Below the pieces are notes generated by a model. It worked only from the letters and a program-made list of their open reading frames with translations, had not been told where the DNA came from and ran no database searches. DNA of 64,000 bases from Acanthaster planci (Eukaryota; Echinodermata; Asteroidea; Valvatida; Acanthasteridae). The stretch spans positions 1,321,045 through 1,385,044 of the forward strand of contig NW_019091491.1 of the NCBI RefSeq assembly GCF_001949145.1, given 5' to 3'. Position 1 is the first letter of the stretch. Each line of letters starts with the position of its first letter. Of the stretch, positions 22,955 to 34,811 are shown piece after piece. Made by a program: the position numbers and the translations under genes.

Positions 22955-24670
22955 GAATTATGAATTTATTTTCAGTGTCATAGGACAAATTTTTCCCCGA
23001 GTACTGGTATAAAAATGAGGACCAAAAACAATTCTGGGTGTAACTTCGTCATCGCGCACAACCAGGGACGTTTACCCATCTGTGTATGAAACCTTTTTTC
23101 TGATGTGCATACATGTTGTCCCCGCTCTTTCACAAAGTAATTTGTCTGCTTAGCAGCCGAAAAATGGTGTAGTTTAAAGTCCCAGGCGCATCATTTTCAA
23201 TATTTGCTGAGATCATCAGTTGTCACTGCTGTGCCCACGGTCGTTTTATGATGCCCAATAAGTAGGATTAAACACGCAAGCGGTAAAAAGAGTATCACTT
23301 GTATACGGCCAATTTTTTTTCACAGTGATTTCAAAAGCGTTTGCCTAAAGGGAACAAAAATAGCGCACTTCACACACACGAATAGTCTGTGCCTAATTCA
23401 GTCAGGTCTTTCTGCTTCTTCGCGAATTAATTGCTTTCTTTGTGCGATTCATTCTGAGACGCTCTTATTAAACGGGCCAGCACATTAGAGGAGCCCCAGA
23501 ATAGAAATGTTGGTCTGAAGAGTTTTTGTTTTAATGTACGGTACTCGACAAGTAACAAAAGCATGTGTTCACGTTAGTCGTCTTCTTGAAAATCAACTTA
23601 TTTCATTCCGTAATTCATCCTACCAGGTGCTTAACAAACACAGTCAATAGCTTTAAGAAAGCAGCACCGAGACATTTAGTAGCGAAACTGAAAATATGTC
23701 TACTTAAGAAATATTATGCTAACACACCGCTCTGACATTCTCTACACTTCACAAGCTTGGGTCTCGTAACCACTGAGATGTAAAAAGTGTACATTTACCT
23801 GATTGTTTGTAAGTTTGTAAATTTCATTATTGACAGTCAAGTTGGTAGTGTTATCCTGATATAATGATGTCTTCCACCCCCCTGGTATGCACGTTAATAT
23901 TAATCAGTGTTGTAGTCGAGACCTGGAAGTCCGAGACCCAGACCTGATGATTCGAGAACAAGATCTCGAGACCTTGCATGTAAATTATGAAATAAAGGAC
24001 TGAAAAATAATTACAAGTACATGCATCGTGTGCAACAAAGGGATCCGGAAATAAAACTCTTTATTGACATCAAGACAGCTTCCTTGTACGTTGTACACTT
24101 AAAACATTACTAAAGTAAACTAATATTAACTTGATCCTTGACATGATTATTATTTTCTCAAGGCAACCCTGCTCTGTTGTTTCATGGTTAGGTATCCAAC
24201 AAAATCCAGCACAATGTGGGTATGAAGCCAGTTGGTTTCAGCAACTTGGATAAAACAGCTGACTATGCACTTTGAGGACAAAGTATTAGAATGATTTAGA
24301 AAAAAAGAAGAAGTTAGAATGACTCAAACTAACTTCCGGATCTCTCTGAAACCCGATTTGTTCCAGGACAGAATTTACCCATGTCCTCCTTGTGGTTTTT
24401 AAAACCGAAGTGTATAAAGGCAGATTTGTATGACGTCTCTGATTACTTGACGGGTTGTGTGGCAAAGTCAACAAGAGCACAGAAGCAGAATTTTATCGCA
24501 ATGGTACAGTAATCAACGGAGCAACGGATCAAGAAAAAATGGCGTCCGTATACAAGGCGCACATTTATGGCGCTGGTCGCCACCTCATTATACAGCGCGT
24601 AGTTCATGCATTTCGCTACATCCAGACCACGCACAGGGGAACGAGACCGAGACCAAGACCGAGACCACAG
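22955..24670. other. Non-coding 3' flank of the GPCR pseudogene
   Basis: Homologous to the 3' flank of the intact receptor up to about 23,905, then unique spacer sequence. It contains a short run of gagacc-type units at about 23,915-23,980 and again at 24,640-24,672. No gene seen. Confidence 0.5.
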
Positions 24671-24671
24671 G

Positions 24672-24750
24672 GTACTGTGGCGTTTTAATCGCACGAGCCA
24701 GCCTAGGTCTCGCCAGTTTGGGCGAACAGTTTCCAACTATGGGGAAAGTC
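24672..24750 (-). repeat. Possible 3' LTR relic
   Basis: Shares acgagccagcc, aggtctcgccagt and gtttccaact.tgggga with 29,605-29,672, in the same orientation and about 4.9 kb away. Both copies are preceded by a similar gcgttttaat/ggtgttttat stretch. Only about 70-90 bp align, so LTR status is an inference. Confidence 0.45.
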
Positions 24751-25798
24751 ATGAACGATCTGCAATATAAGGTCCAGGGGTTAGGGGTCGTTTTGGCGGG
24801 ATTGTAACACCGATTGGTGATTGATTTGGTGACGCAGTCGACTGACACAACATACAAGGAGCATGTGTGTAACCAGGTGTGTAACTAGGCCTACACCGCG
24901 CGCGGCATGGCACAAACCACTGGATAAGACAAACTTGCACCAGTCCCGCGAAGTTTTAAACGTGTACATTTACATGGGGAATTACGCACAGCTTAATGCT
25001 AATGTACATGGTACCAATACAGTGGTCTTGTGCATTCTCTGCGCCTATACATCGATAGGAATAGTGTCATCTTCGGATTTCATCCGAAATCCTAACTTGT
25101 ATGATCCATTTCATAACAAAGGCCCAGGTGTAGTTTGAATTGCCCCCAATTTATATTAGTTACATAAAAATCAATGAAAATAGCGACTTACACAACTCTT
25201 CTCAATTCTCAAATTCACAAGGATTATACAGAATAATTAAAGTTTATGAAAATCTTCTGAATACTTTAACATAACAAACGAGAGGATCAAACCTCTCAGA
25301 AAGTCGAAACTGTCTGATGGTTGTGACAAAGACTTGTACAGAATAATCCCAACTTTGCACAATTCAAAAGTGTTAAAAATTACCGTCACTCATACAGAAT
25401 ACGGATTTTATACAGAGCTTAGCATAAGCCCTAAAACACCGTGAAAAGCACACAGTCAACTGGTTTTCTTTCCTCCAAATACCATATCTTTCACCTAATA
25501 AACTTACCTAATAAAATGCAAAATGAAACGGATACACCTCTGTCTTCTCTCTCCCTGAAACTCTTCAGGCCCGTTTCAACTGTTGATTAGATCTGCCATT
25601 TTTTGTAATCAAAATATAAAATGTTTGTAGTGGTAAAAAGACTACAAAAATAAGTTAGAACACGATGGAGATTAAACACGTCATAAAAACTGTGTACTAC
25701 ACACAGCTAACCTACATAACTAACTCTAACGAAGCTCATCCTTGCTCTGGCTTTCATTGCACTACAGGGAGTTCCAGGGTCGACTCCGTTGTTCCCTG

Positions 25799-26276
25799 TC
25801 AGAGCTCTGCGTCGACTTTGACGGCCTCCAAGTAGGACTCCCGGCGCTTCGTCTGGCGAACACGCTTCCCATCCACGAAGACTTTGGTCAGGGTATACAT
25901 GCTGACGGTTACCATCTTCTTGGTCTTGGCTGAACGGGGTCCTTCAGGTTCCTCTGTCATCTCAAGGAGAGGCATTGATGAAGCACTTGACACCAATGTT
26001 GGGCTGGGTGAGCGGGGTGTCGTTATCTCAAGCATGCCTTGGGGCTTGTTTTTGCTAGCAATAACGAAGGGGCAGCCTATTAGTCCATTTTGGATAGCGT
26101 CTTTGTGGACTTTGAACCACAGTGCTAGTCTGACTCTGGGCCTCAGAACTGTCTTCTTAGCCCCCTTCTTCATTTCTCTTTGCTTGATCTGAAGCACTGT
26201 CTGACTCTGAGAGATTTCTGACTCCTCTATTTGAGGGTTTTTCATTACCCTCCATAGCTCTACCTCGCTTACATAA
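25799..26276 (-). pseudogene. Integrase C-terminal region and unknown downstream frame of the gypsy element
   Basis: Just upstream (about 26,270-26,340) the minus strand reads VNVDRLEPY in the setting of a GPW...VDRL stretch, as in the integrase C-terminal domain of gypsy elements. The frame ending at 25,799 continues as a 148-residue polar, lysine-rich sequence of unknown role. No chromodomain or envelope features seen. Confidence 0.5.
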
Positions 26277-26625
26277 GGCTCTAACCTGTCTACATTTACT
26301 ACACAGACTTTTCTTGATTATTTGCCAGGGTCCCTCCCAACGCAGCTAAAGCTTGGGGGACATATTCTTCTTTTTGGCAGGATTATACAGCAATACTAGC
26401 TACCCATCCTTTAGGCCTGCCTCTGTTGCTTTCAGGTCGTTACTTTTTTTTCTGCCTGCGAGCACTCTTGCCCAGGTACTGTCTTGCTTTCTCATGCGCT
26501 CTTTGCTTGTTGTTTCGCAGTTCTGAAAAATCTGCCTTGGTGTCACTTTCTGTATCTGGACACCCAGTGGTCAGATCCACTGGTATACTGACCTCCCTCC
26601 CCAGCATCATCATGTTGGGGATTTC

Positions 26626-27466
26626 CTATATTGACTCATGTGGTGTACACAGGTACGCGAAGGTGGCATACGGGAGCATTGTATCCCAATCTGTGTGCCT
26701 TCTCCTCGGATCGATGAGGACTGCCACAATGTTCACCAAGGTCTTGTTGAATCTCTCGACCACCCCGTCCGATTTGGGATTAAAGGCCGTAGTTCTTGTT
26801 TTTGATACACCATGTTTTTGGCACATCTCACTGAAAACGTGCAATTCAAAATTAGTGCCCTGGTTGGAGTGCAGTTCCTGAGGCACCCCAAACCGGCACA
26901 CGAACTCTTGCACTAATTGTAGTGCTACGGTCAGTGCAATGGAACGGTAAGGGGGTACGCCTCTATCCACTTTGTGTGGTAATCTCCGACGACCAAAAAA
27001 CACTAGTTGCCACTGTCCATTGTCGGCAGTGGTCCGAGCAAGTCGATGGCTACCCTTTCTAAAGGTGCACCCACTCGGTATTGTGGCAGTGGGGCCCTTG
27101 CTTCTAAGCGGGTGCCTTTCTTCTTGCACAGGTCTTACAACTCCGCAGAAATTATCTGACATCTGCAGACATCCCAGCCCAGACATATCGGTACCCCATC
27201 TTGGCCAGGGTCTTACTCATTCCCAGGTAGCCACTCACTTGTCCACCATGTACCTCGATTAGGTTTTTCCCTCCTAAGCTTCTTTGGCGAAACCAATATC
27301 CATCTGATCGGTTTGCAGTCATTTGACTCCCACTTCTGATACACACCCCTTCTCTGACTTCTAACTGGTCCCAACTCGACCAGTAAATCTTAAACTTGGG
27401 CAAGTTGGAGATATGTCTTTCCAAGCAGGACGAGCCTTGCCCCTCTCCTTCTCTCGCATAACCCAA
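26626..27466 (-). pseudogene. Ty3/gypsy integrase with mutated catalytic residue
   Basis: From 27,466 the frame has an N-terminal zinc-binding-like region (IEVHGGQVSGYLG, then KTLAKMGYRYVW). The catalytic core follows after a frameshift near 27,150. The first Asp is in AIDLLGPLP (codon 27,042-27,044). The second site reads LHSNQGTNFE, so Asp is replaced by Asn (26,863-26,865). The Glu is in VVERFN (26,755-26,757). The spacing of 36 codons from the second to the third site fits DD35E. Inactive as it stands. Confidence 0.85.
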
Positions 27467-27976
27467 CGCAAGGTTGTGTCCTCGAGTTGAGCCTTTCTCA
27501 ACTCATCCTTTAAACTGTTGGCTGGGCTACTATGCCCCTAGCCAACATTTCGTCTATCGGGCGCTCATCAGGCTTCATGCCTTCAACTTTCCTGGTCTCT
27601 GTGGTATCCTCTCGACCAAATTGATTGCACTTAATTCTTTCTCATTCACTCTCCACTCATGAGTGAGTGTGGAAGTCCGCCTGTAGGCAAAAGGAAATCC
27701 ATACGCAAAATAGTTTTGGCACTTCATTTCGATGAAGACTGCCTTGATTTGGTGCGTTGTTTTACCAACCTGCACATCTACCCAAGCGGCACCTTGGACC
27801 GCAAGGAGACTGCCATCTACCTACCTGTCTTACCCGAACCTGCCTTTTTTCTTGTACTGCCCTGTCTCTGTGACTAGAACGTCTTTTGGGTCCTCTGCTC
27901 TTCCCAGCCTGCCTGCAGACCCAATGGGTGGCTGGACACCATTTCCCTGCTTCTGGGGTTGTTTCTTGGAGTTCTT

Positions 27977-28025
27977 GCACTCCCACGCAAAGTGGGCCTT
28001 CTCGCAGCACCTAAAGCAGCTTCGG
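27977..28025 (-). pseudogene. Gag CCHC zinc knuckle
   Basis: The minus strand encodes CFRCCEKAHFAWEC, matching C-x2-C-x4-H-x4-C, the nucleic-acid-binding knuckle at the end of retroelement Gag. Downstream the frame runs on to about 27,762 and then breaks where protease and RT should begin. Confidence 0.8.
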
Positions 28026-28199
28026 TCGCTTTGTTTACTATCTGGGGTTTCTTCCTCTCCAGAGGGCTCTTCCCCACTTTCACATTTTGTTCACTTTTAC
28101 CTTGCACCTGCTGTGACAATTTAGTCAACAGTTCTGTCAAACTGCTCAGCTCGCTCTTTAGCTTGCTAAACTTCTTGCTATGTCCAGGAGTCTAACGCC

Positions 28200-29361
28200 C
28201 TTACCATCTTGGCGGGCCTACCATCGAACATGCGCTGCTGTTCGACTCCCTCACAATTCTCTGTCTCAAGAGATGCCTGAATGGTTTCACCCAAGTTCTC
28301 TGGACGAGCCCAGTTTATACCTTCTCGCACAGACTGACTTTTTTTACTGCTTCTAGAAAGTGATTTACCAACCGGTCACGCAATTCCTCCTGAATGCCTG
28401 AATGTCAGGGTACGGCTTGACCACCAATTCCAGTACGGCTTGACCCAACTCTTGAAGAGTCTCTTTTGGCTTCTGTCGCTGATGCCTCAGCTCGACGAGG
28501 TAGTTCTCGCTTTGGCGTCCTGAGCCAAACACCCCGTCAAGCATTTTCTCGGGCTCACTATATGAGCACTCCTGGCCAGATGGAACTTTGCCCGCTAATC
28601 TTAGGTAATTCCTTGCAGACTGGCAAGCACATAGGCAGCAGCCTGCTCTTCGTTCCACTGGTTCAAAACTCTACACGATTCAAAGTGCTGGAAATATTCT
28701 TCCACAGCACCCTGCCACTGCATCTGTCTGGGATGACAATAGGTCGGCTGTTTGGCCGTTCCAATGTCTTACTCTCCTCCTCACCGTCTCGCCTTTCCCT
28801 CTTCAGAGGCTGTAACCCTTCCGAAGTTGTAACTGTTTTCTCCACCGGTCTATTGCTAACCACGTCTGCTGGACGGGCTGCAGAGCTTATAAGGTCACGG
28901 TTGGCTAGATATGTTGGAGTCCTCTCTAGAGTCTGCAAAGTCGGGCTACAATTCTTTGCCCCCTGACCTGTTTCACCTGAGCCTGAAAGAAAGGACTCAA
29001 GTTCCTCTCTTGCACTTAATGTGCTTCTTTGGGGTGTGTTTTCCCCAAACTCTACTCTCTTCCCAGCTCTACGAAGGAACTCCTGTGAGCTACTTGAACC
29101 CACCAAACTACTCACCTCCAATCGAGAGACAAAGCCAAAAGTCACTGCTGGCAACCTGAATTCAATCTCTGAGTCCACTTGTTTACTCACACGCCCTTTG
29201 CCGTCGGGTTTTACCTGACATCGTTCAGAAGAGGTTTTCTGACCTCCCATGGCAGTCTCTAATTTCTTCGCCATGAGATCTCTCTCCCACTGCAAATACT
29301 GGGGCTCTATCTTACACCTTTGCAGCTCCGCCTCCATACTTGGAGGGCATTGTTTACTCAT
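28200..29361 (-). pseudogene. Gypsy Gag polyprotein (broken)
   Basis: Starts at ATG 29,361 with MSKQCPPSMEAELQRC and a charged helical N-terminus (QWERDLMAKKLE). A long polar stretch leads to DRCSG at about 28,730. After a frameshift near 28,720 it continues to 28,365 with the capsid-like part (RLAGKVPSGQ, KPKETLQELGQAV). Total length is typical of Gag. It is recognised by position and character rather than close homology. Confidence 0.65.
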
Positions 29362-29553
29362 ACTGTTACACTGCTATGAACAATACTTAAACCTACCTGT
29401 TTCTCAGAGAGTTATTGCACTTGGCAAAATTCGTTTGGTGTTCCTGACACCTAGGACTCCCTTTTGCCAGTACGGGAAACTCTTCCATATCTTGCAAATA
29501 CGGCCTTACTAACTCAGGTCTAAGCCAACAGTTCTTACCAATCAATTCCAACC

Positions 29554-29571
29554 ATCCCACTTTCAACACCA
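29554..29571 (-). promoter_or_regulatory. Primer binding site, tRNA-Leu-like
   Basis: The minus strand reads TGGTGTTGAAAGTGGGAT. It starts with TGG and resembles the complement of a tRNA-Leu 3' end used by many Ty3/gypsy elements. It lies about 190 bp before the gag start, where a PBS is expected. Confidence 0.55.
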
Positions 29572-29575
29572 TTTT

Positions 29576-29672
29576 TGCGGTGTTTTATTTCAAGCGAGCC
29601 AGCTTGAAATTTTTATTACGAGCCAGCCGAGGTCTCGCCAGTCCGTGCGAACTGTTTCCAACTGTGGGGAAA
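29576..29672 (-). repeat. Possible 5' LTR relic
   Basis: Partner of 24,672-24,750. Its minus-strand end (..cgca) lies four bases before the primer binding site. Homology stops at about 29,672, so the outer part of this LTR has been lost or replaced. Confidence 0.45.
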
Positions 29673-29728
29673 GCCGCCTGACATAAACCTAAACTATTTG
29701 CTTTGGCCCTTGACGATGCACGGTTCAG

Positions 29729-30688
29729 TTAGTTGCTGTCAGGTTCACCCTCGTTGGAGGATTTGAAGCGCTTTATCAGCTTTTTGAGACGGAGAACGAG
29801 TATGAAGATGACAACAACTAAAGAAATATAGGCAGCGGCTGCAAAAGCGGCCATCCATGGAGTTAAATGAGAAGAATCATAATCTTTAGTAGTGGTTGAC
29901 AGGTGTCTGTAAGCCGGCTTATGGGTCACCTTGGTGATTGTTCCACTAAACATTACTCCCGACCATGACGTCGTAGCCACAGATTTGAAGGGTGTGTCTT
30001 TGGTTAGGTCTGCCTTCATGGTTGTCGACCACGAGCAAGTGGCTTAGATTGTCTGAGCAGTACGGTTTCAGGTCGCAGGCTATAAGGTTTTGTGTGTTCT
30101 ATTCCCTGGACTGTCACAGAAGGCGCATTTGGTGCTCATACGGTTCCTGACGACAGATCTGCTGAAGTGACTGACTCGGGTATCGCCAAAGATCTGCTGA
30201 AGTGACTGACTCGGGTATCGCCAAAGTTGTGAGTTCTCCCTTGGGTTCCATGACTGGTTTTGTCAGACCACCGTGCGCGCTAATTGGCCCAACGGTGCAA
30301 GAACGACTCATCCGTGGAAATAAGGCTGATGAGATCGTGCATACAAAGGTACTTTCGTCAACGGAAGCGTTCACCGTCAGATGCCAAGAGCTTACAACTG
30401 TACCGTTGAAGATCAACGTTGCCCACACGTAACTAAGAGGCAAGACCGGTTCCCCCCCATCTCATTGTTTGGGTTACCGTACTCAGAGACACTTAATACC
30501 GTTCCGGGAAAGGCTGAAACGGGCCCTTCAGGGGAACAAACCGGGAAAGCCTAACTGGGAAAATACTACACAGGCAGCGTTATTCTCGCAGAAGCGACTA
30601 AAACGTTACCTGGGTTTGTCTTGTCGTTCTCGACGTTGCACATGTATTCGCCGGCGTCAGCTCTTTCCAAGCCTGTGATGGTCATATA
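29729..30688 (-). pseudogene. Remains of an Ig-domain, single-pass membrane protein gene
   Basis: Three exon-like pieces on the minus strand. 30,688-30,610 encodes the end of an Ig fold (TITGLERADAGEYMCNVEN) between an acceptor (gttagtcag) and a donor (ccag|gtaacg). 30,430-30,150 encodes another Ig-like stretch (SSWHLTVNASVDESTFVC) and a polar stalk. 30,010-29,729 encodes a stalk, a membrane helix (AAAYISLVVVIFILVLRL), a basic KKLIKRFK stop-transfer and a short tail. A tandem 35-bp duplication (30,153-30,222) shifts the frame in the second piece, and the splice phase between pieces one and two does not fit. The upstream part is missing where transposon-rich DNA begins. Probably a truncated relic of a cell-surface Ig receptor. 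Confidence 0.55.
30153..30222. repeat. 35-bp tandem duplication
   Basis: The sequence beginning gatctgctgaagtgactgac occurs twice in direct tandem, 35 bp each. The length is not a multiple of three, so it disrupts the Ig/TM reading frame on the minus strand. Confidence 0.9.
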
Positions 30689-30776
30689 CTGACTAACAAC
30701 CAGCAAGGCAGATTACCTGTAGGTCGTTTCGAAAGCGAGCCGTGGGTTGCTGGTGATGGAAGCTTACCTCATCTGA

Positions 30777-31450
30777 GAGACCCTAGTAAATAAGCACAAG
30801 CGCCGTCCGCCAAACTCATTAACAAAAATTATACACCAAATTATTCTATATCAGAGAGCCCTGAGAGCCATGGAATTGGGGAATCGAAGAAATATGGCAC
30901 TGAACCTCTGGCCCGGACTCGGCGCTTCCAATTCGGCCCTTTTTAGCTGATTTGCAGAGGATGCATTTTCAAAATGGCTCCTTTCCCGGGCAGTGAAATT
31001 TCCTTCATTTTATGGGTGGTCTGCTTTGGGTGAGGATTTCTCAAAAAATCATCAATCAACCCACTCAAAATTGAAAGGAATACGAAAGAGGACATGTCGA
31101 ACGTCGTTCTTCTGAACACCTGTGTATTTGTTTCAATAATTGTGAAGTATGGGGATTCATCACTGCTGTCAGTGGGAATTTATTTGTTGTGGTGCATCCC
31201 ATCCTGTTCGTAAGTGACTTTGTCACAAAGGCAGAGGCGCCACAATTTGCAGGCGCTCATTGGACAATCACTGAAGTTGCACGTTAACTTCCGGTTCCAT
31301 GGTTACATGTAATCGGCGATTAAAAATTAATTAAATTAATGCATTTAACCCTATGTGCAGTGCACGTCTGCAGTGGGCTTGGTTTAAACTGAAGTGACGT
31401 CACACTTACGATAGATCTAGAGAAAGGTAGCGGCCATGTTGTTTTGACCG
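30777..31450 (+). repeat. Long direct repeat, copy 1
   Basis: Matches 34,812-35,330 in the same orientation. Shared stretches include ctgagagccatggaattggg, gaaatatggcactgaacctc, gcagtgaaatttccttcatt and tagatctagag...ggccatgttgtttt. Relative to copy 2 it holds about 200 extra bases between about 31,200 and 31,410. The two copies flank the Mutator-like transposase relic. Confidence 0.85.
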
Positions 31451-32014
31451 GGATTTTAACATGTGCCCTCTGCAGCTGTCTCTGTCAACTAAGCTGGAGT
31501 GGACATACTGAGATAAAATAGACATGAAAACAAATTATTTGACACCCTATACCTCTGAATTTTATGGTTTTTATTACAAAAAAACCACCAAAACGGAATA
31601 AGCACGTATAGGTGGCTGTACTGTTAGAACATTACAAAGATATTGTTCGATTGTTCTTTTCTGACTCTTTGGAGAGTATTCTTTCACAATATTATTAAAA
31701 TTGTACGCAGAAAAGTTCTTTTTCAGTTTGTTAAAAATCAGTGAATTCCAATTTTCCGATGCTGGCAAATATTTTGTGGGGGCTTGATTATTTTTAGACA
31801 ACATGGAAGATAAGTGGGTGGGCGACATGTCGAAGGTAAACATTTTTACAACATTGGTCATTTTCCGTTGTCCAAAAGCTTACTTCTTGGGAAAACGTTT
31901 GCAGTAATTATGTTCACTTTGGATGAGGAGGCAGTCAGTGTTTGTGCGACATTTCCAATCATCATTTGGCTTGGGATTTAGTTGGCCCCGTTTGTAATGT
32001 GGCTGCGTGGTATA

Positions 32015-33737
32015 TTACAGATGGAACCTTTGTGAAAGCAATTGAGCCCTGCAGGATCTGTATTGCTTGCTTTTTGCACGTTTGACAAGATACTCTAGTT
32101 TCTTATCCATTTCAGCGAGGGCTTTTGCAGCTGGCGAGCCACCAGTTATTGGGCAACCGGCAGCTGTACACTTTTGGACTAATGGATTGGCGTGTCCATT
32201 ATTCACCAAGTGCACTGCGCTGTGATCCCTACAAGATCCATTTCTTCAGAAGATTAGTGTTCCTTTTAGATTGGTTATACTGCAAAGGCATGATTCATTG
32301 ATTCAGCTTTCCGAGTACTGGTACCAGATTTAGTTTTGTCCAGGGTTTCCTGGCAAAGTTTCTTGCTTAGTACTTTGAGTATGTTCATCACAAGTTGACA
32401 ATTTCAGTTTCGACTGGCAGGTGTGAAAATTTATATTTACTGCCCCTAAAAATTGGTGACCACAGTTTGCAAAGGTCATGATTTCCAATGCAACATTGAG
32501 CGATTGCACCTGCTGCATTTGCAGACATGGCTTTCATTTTGGAAGAATATCCACCACAGTGTTTTTTTTTCAATATGGTAGAAGCCTCGGCCTGTGCCCT
32601 GTGGCTGACATCATCGGCAAATCCATCCTGCAGCTTTGTCTTTTCCATTTTTACTTTGGCCTGGAAACATCTCTTGACTGAATTTTGCTCGACTTAGGGC
32701 TGCACAGATAGATCGGTTTAAATCAGGGGGGTCTATTAAAGCTCGGTTTCCATACCTGCAGTCGTACTCTGCATATGGGAGCTTACACTTTCTGCCAGAC
32801 AACCGTCGGCATCGGTTGTCACTCTATTTACAAAAAGAGGTTCGTTACAGTTTTAAGGTCTTTGGGAACACTGAATCCCGCCGTCACGTTCATCTCCCAT
32901 GTTGTAGCTCTTTGGGTGAGTGGTTGTGCATTTCCCAGTGTGCTTTTGATCCTCTGCTTTGGAACAGTCAAATTTTTGCATAGTTTGTTCTCGTGGTAAT
33001 ACATGATGACATATTTGCTGGCCGTGACATTTCCGCTAACAACATATCTTGTCTGTGTTGCTGGGATGAAGAGTATTTTCTTGCGAGAGTTTCGAAGAGG
33101 ATTGTTATATCGTCTGTCGGTCTCCACTGCAACTGGACTTCATCTTTCTAACCCTGCAGTTCATGAATGTCTTTCACGATTTTTCTCTTGTTGCACATAT
33201 CTCTTTCGTTTGCTGTGGTGATGATTTCACCACATGTGTTCGATGTGTATTGCAGGGCACTCGCCGAAGGAACAGTCGTGTCCATTATCGACAAGAGCCT
33301 CCTTGCACCAGCTATTGAAATTCCAGTGTTGTACAGGCCCACTGAGAAGGCCATGTTTGGAGTGGCTGTTTGTCGTCCTTTCCCCCTCTCTGCAATCTCA
33401 ATGAACAGTTTTCTCCTGTTGCTGCAGCTCCTACACTTCCGGCAGGACATCATCTCGGACACGGCCAAACCTCGTGGCTCATCTGACATCAGCGTGGATC
33501 GGCCATCACAATCTGGATGTACCCGTTGGTGATCTAGATCTAGGATAGCCTGTGCTCCCAAGTCGACTGCAGAATTGATGTCGACAAATCGGTATGTCGC
33601 GGGGACACCTCCTTCGGACTGATCAGCTGGACCCTGGCACTCGACTTCTGCACTTGCTTTGTGTAAGAGGTTGTCAAGAAGAGAATTGTCTGCAGCTTTG
33701 GGACAGGGCAGCATGACATCTTTTGCCGGCACAGCAT
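32015..33737 (-). pseudogene. Degraded Mutator-like transposase
   Basis: Minus-strand frames in order. 33,732-33,148: CRKCRSCSNRRKL, then NMAFSVGLYNTGISIAGARRLL and QYTSNTCGEIITTANERDM. 33,127-32,828: DRRYNNPLRNSRKK, PATQTRYVV, then KLC. 32,802-32,611: LNRSICAALSRAKFSQEMFPG. 32,648-32,388: MKAMSANAAGAIAQCCIGNHDLC. 32,215-32,015: a lysine-rich C-terminal part. This order resembles the Mutator-like transposases common in cnidarians and other invertebrates. Each boundary is a frameshift or stop, so it is inactive. Related debris may continue to about 31,574. Family assignment is from recollection of motif order. Confidence 0.6.
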
Positions 33738-34811
33738 TGGGCGTGATGCAAAAGAACCCCTCTGTATCTCAGTCTGGACACAGCGAGTTCCATTTGCTGT
33801 TGTGCTGGCTTTATATAGACTGTCGGTGAGTCCTACTTCAGTCGAATATGTTTGGGCTTACATTGTGAAGGGGACAAATTATTGCCATTCTGGAACCAAC
33901 TTTTCTTCCTTTGTAGGCTGCATCTCCCAGCGACCCATTTCGCTGCAGAAATAGCTAGCACTGCAAGTTTGTGCAACTGTTTCCTCTGTGTGACCATGTG
34001 GCACAGTGCATGTACTCTTACTCACTGTTGAACTTCCGCATGATAACCAAAGCACAAGGGAGTTTATTTCTGTTGTTATTTTATGGAAAGGTACGGAATA
34101 GCGTGGGGGTGGGCGAGAAGGGAATGTGGGGGGTCTCATGAAATCTTTTGAGACAGTAATTAACCAAGCTTGGACAATACAGACCGGGCAGTGAAGAGGG
34201 CTTGACCAAGGAATCATTATAGGGGTCGCTTAATAAATCGTCAACTCGGAATTGGAGACAAATTGACAGCCACATCTAGGAATTAATACATCAAAGGCCT
34301 ATTGTACACAGTTGTAGATCTTCCAAGAATGTTTATTTGTTACCGTATATTGTCAGAAAAAGCCTGTAATGTTTAATATGTCAGATGTCACCTGTAAAAT
34401 ACAGAGCACCTTGTTCAATTCAAGAGAATGTAATTAAGCTATGCTGAAAATTAGTTAGCACCCCCACACCTTTCACCCGGATCCACCCCAAAAGTGGAAA
34501 AACTCACATCAAACTGACCCAAGAGGGACCCCAAAATAGCATGTATATGTCAACGAAGGAAAATTGCTTCCAATCGTATGTGGGAAGGTCTAAATTCAAT
34601 GCCCTCTGATGCCCAAGGCATGTACAAGAGTCGTGCTTTACAATTGAAAACACAGGGTAGCACCATAGGCACACCCTACAGTTCAAACCATGTGGTTTCT
34701 CAGAGGAGCAGTGCTTTCCAATTTGTTCTTAAAAAGAAATTATTCGAGAGATAATTCTGCTTCTACTGATTGGAGTCTCTCCCCAAAATGAGAAAGTTTC
34801 CTGCTATTAAA
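33738..34811. other. Non-coding stretch
   Basis: No convincing gene; possibly the 5' remainder of the transposase relic. Two T/C-rich segments, nothing further recognised. Confidence 0.4.

Larger units (their letters stand above)
17197..23905 (+). repeat. Left arm of a large inverted duplication
   Basis: Blocks at 17,204-17,960, 18,000-18,300, 18,300-20,300 and 22,740-23,905 are inverted homologues of 43,320-44,010, 39,960-40,350, 37,980-39,950 and 36,235-37,380. Homology continues in non-coding flanks and introns as well as in the GPCR exons. By eye the identity is roughly 75-90%, with many indels. The left arm additionally contains the minisatellite-filled intron. Confidence 0.85.
24672..29672 (-). 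mobile_element. Degraded Ty3/gypsy LTR retrotransposon
   Basis: On the minus strand, in order: LTR relic, a tRNA-Leu-like primer binding site (29,554-29,571), gag, a CCHC knuckle, a short RNase-H-like remnant (about 27,600-27,775), integrase (about 27,460-26,630) and an integrase C-terminal/unknown frame to 25,799. Protease and reverse transcriptase are missing between the knuckle and the RNase-H remnant. Related sequences at both ends (about 24,672-24,750 and 29,576-29,672) are the best LTR candidates. The order gag-(PR-RT)-RH-IN identifies Ty3/gypsy. The element is dead. Confidence 0.8.

Noticed and set aside
25140-25740. Full-length LTR pair for the gypsy element
   Set aside because: Compared 25.1-25.7 kb with the area beyond the primer binding site; apart from the short match at 24,672/29,576 no long direct repeat was found.
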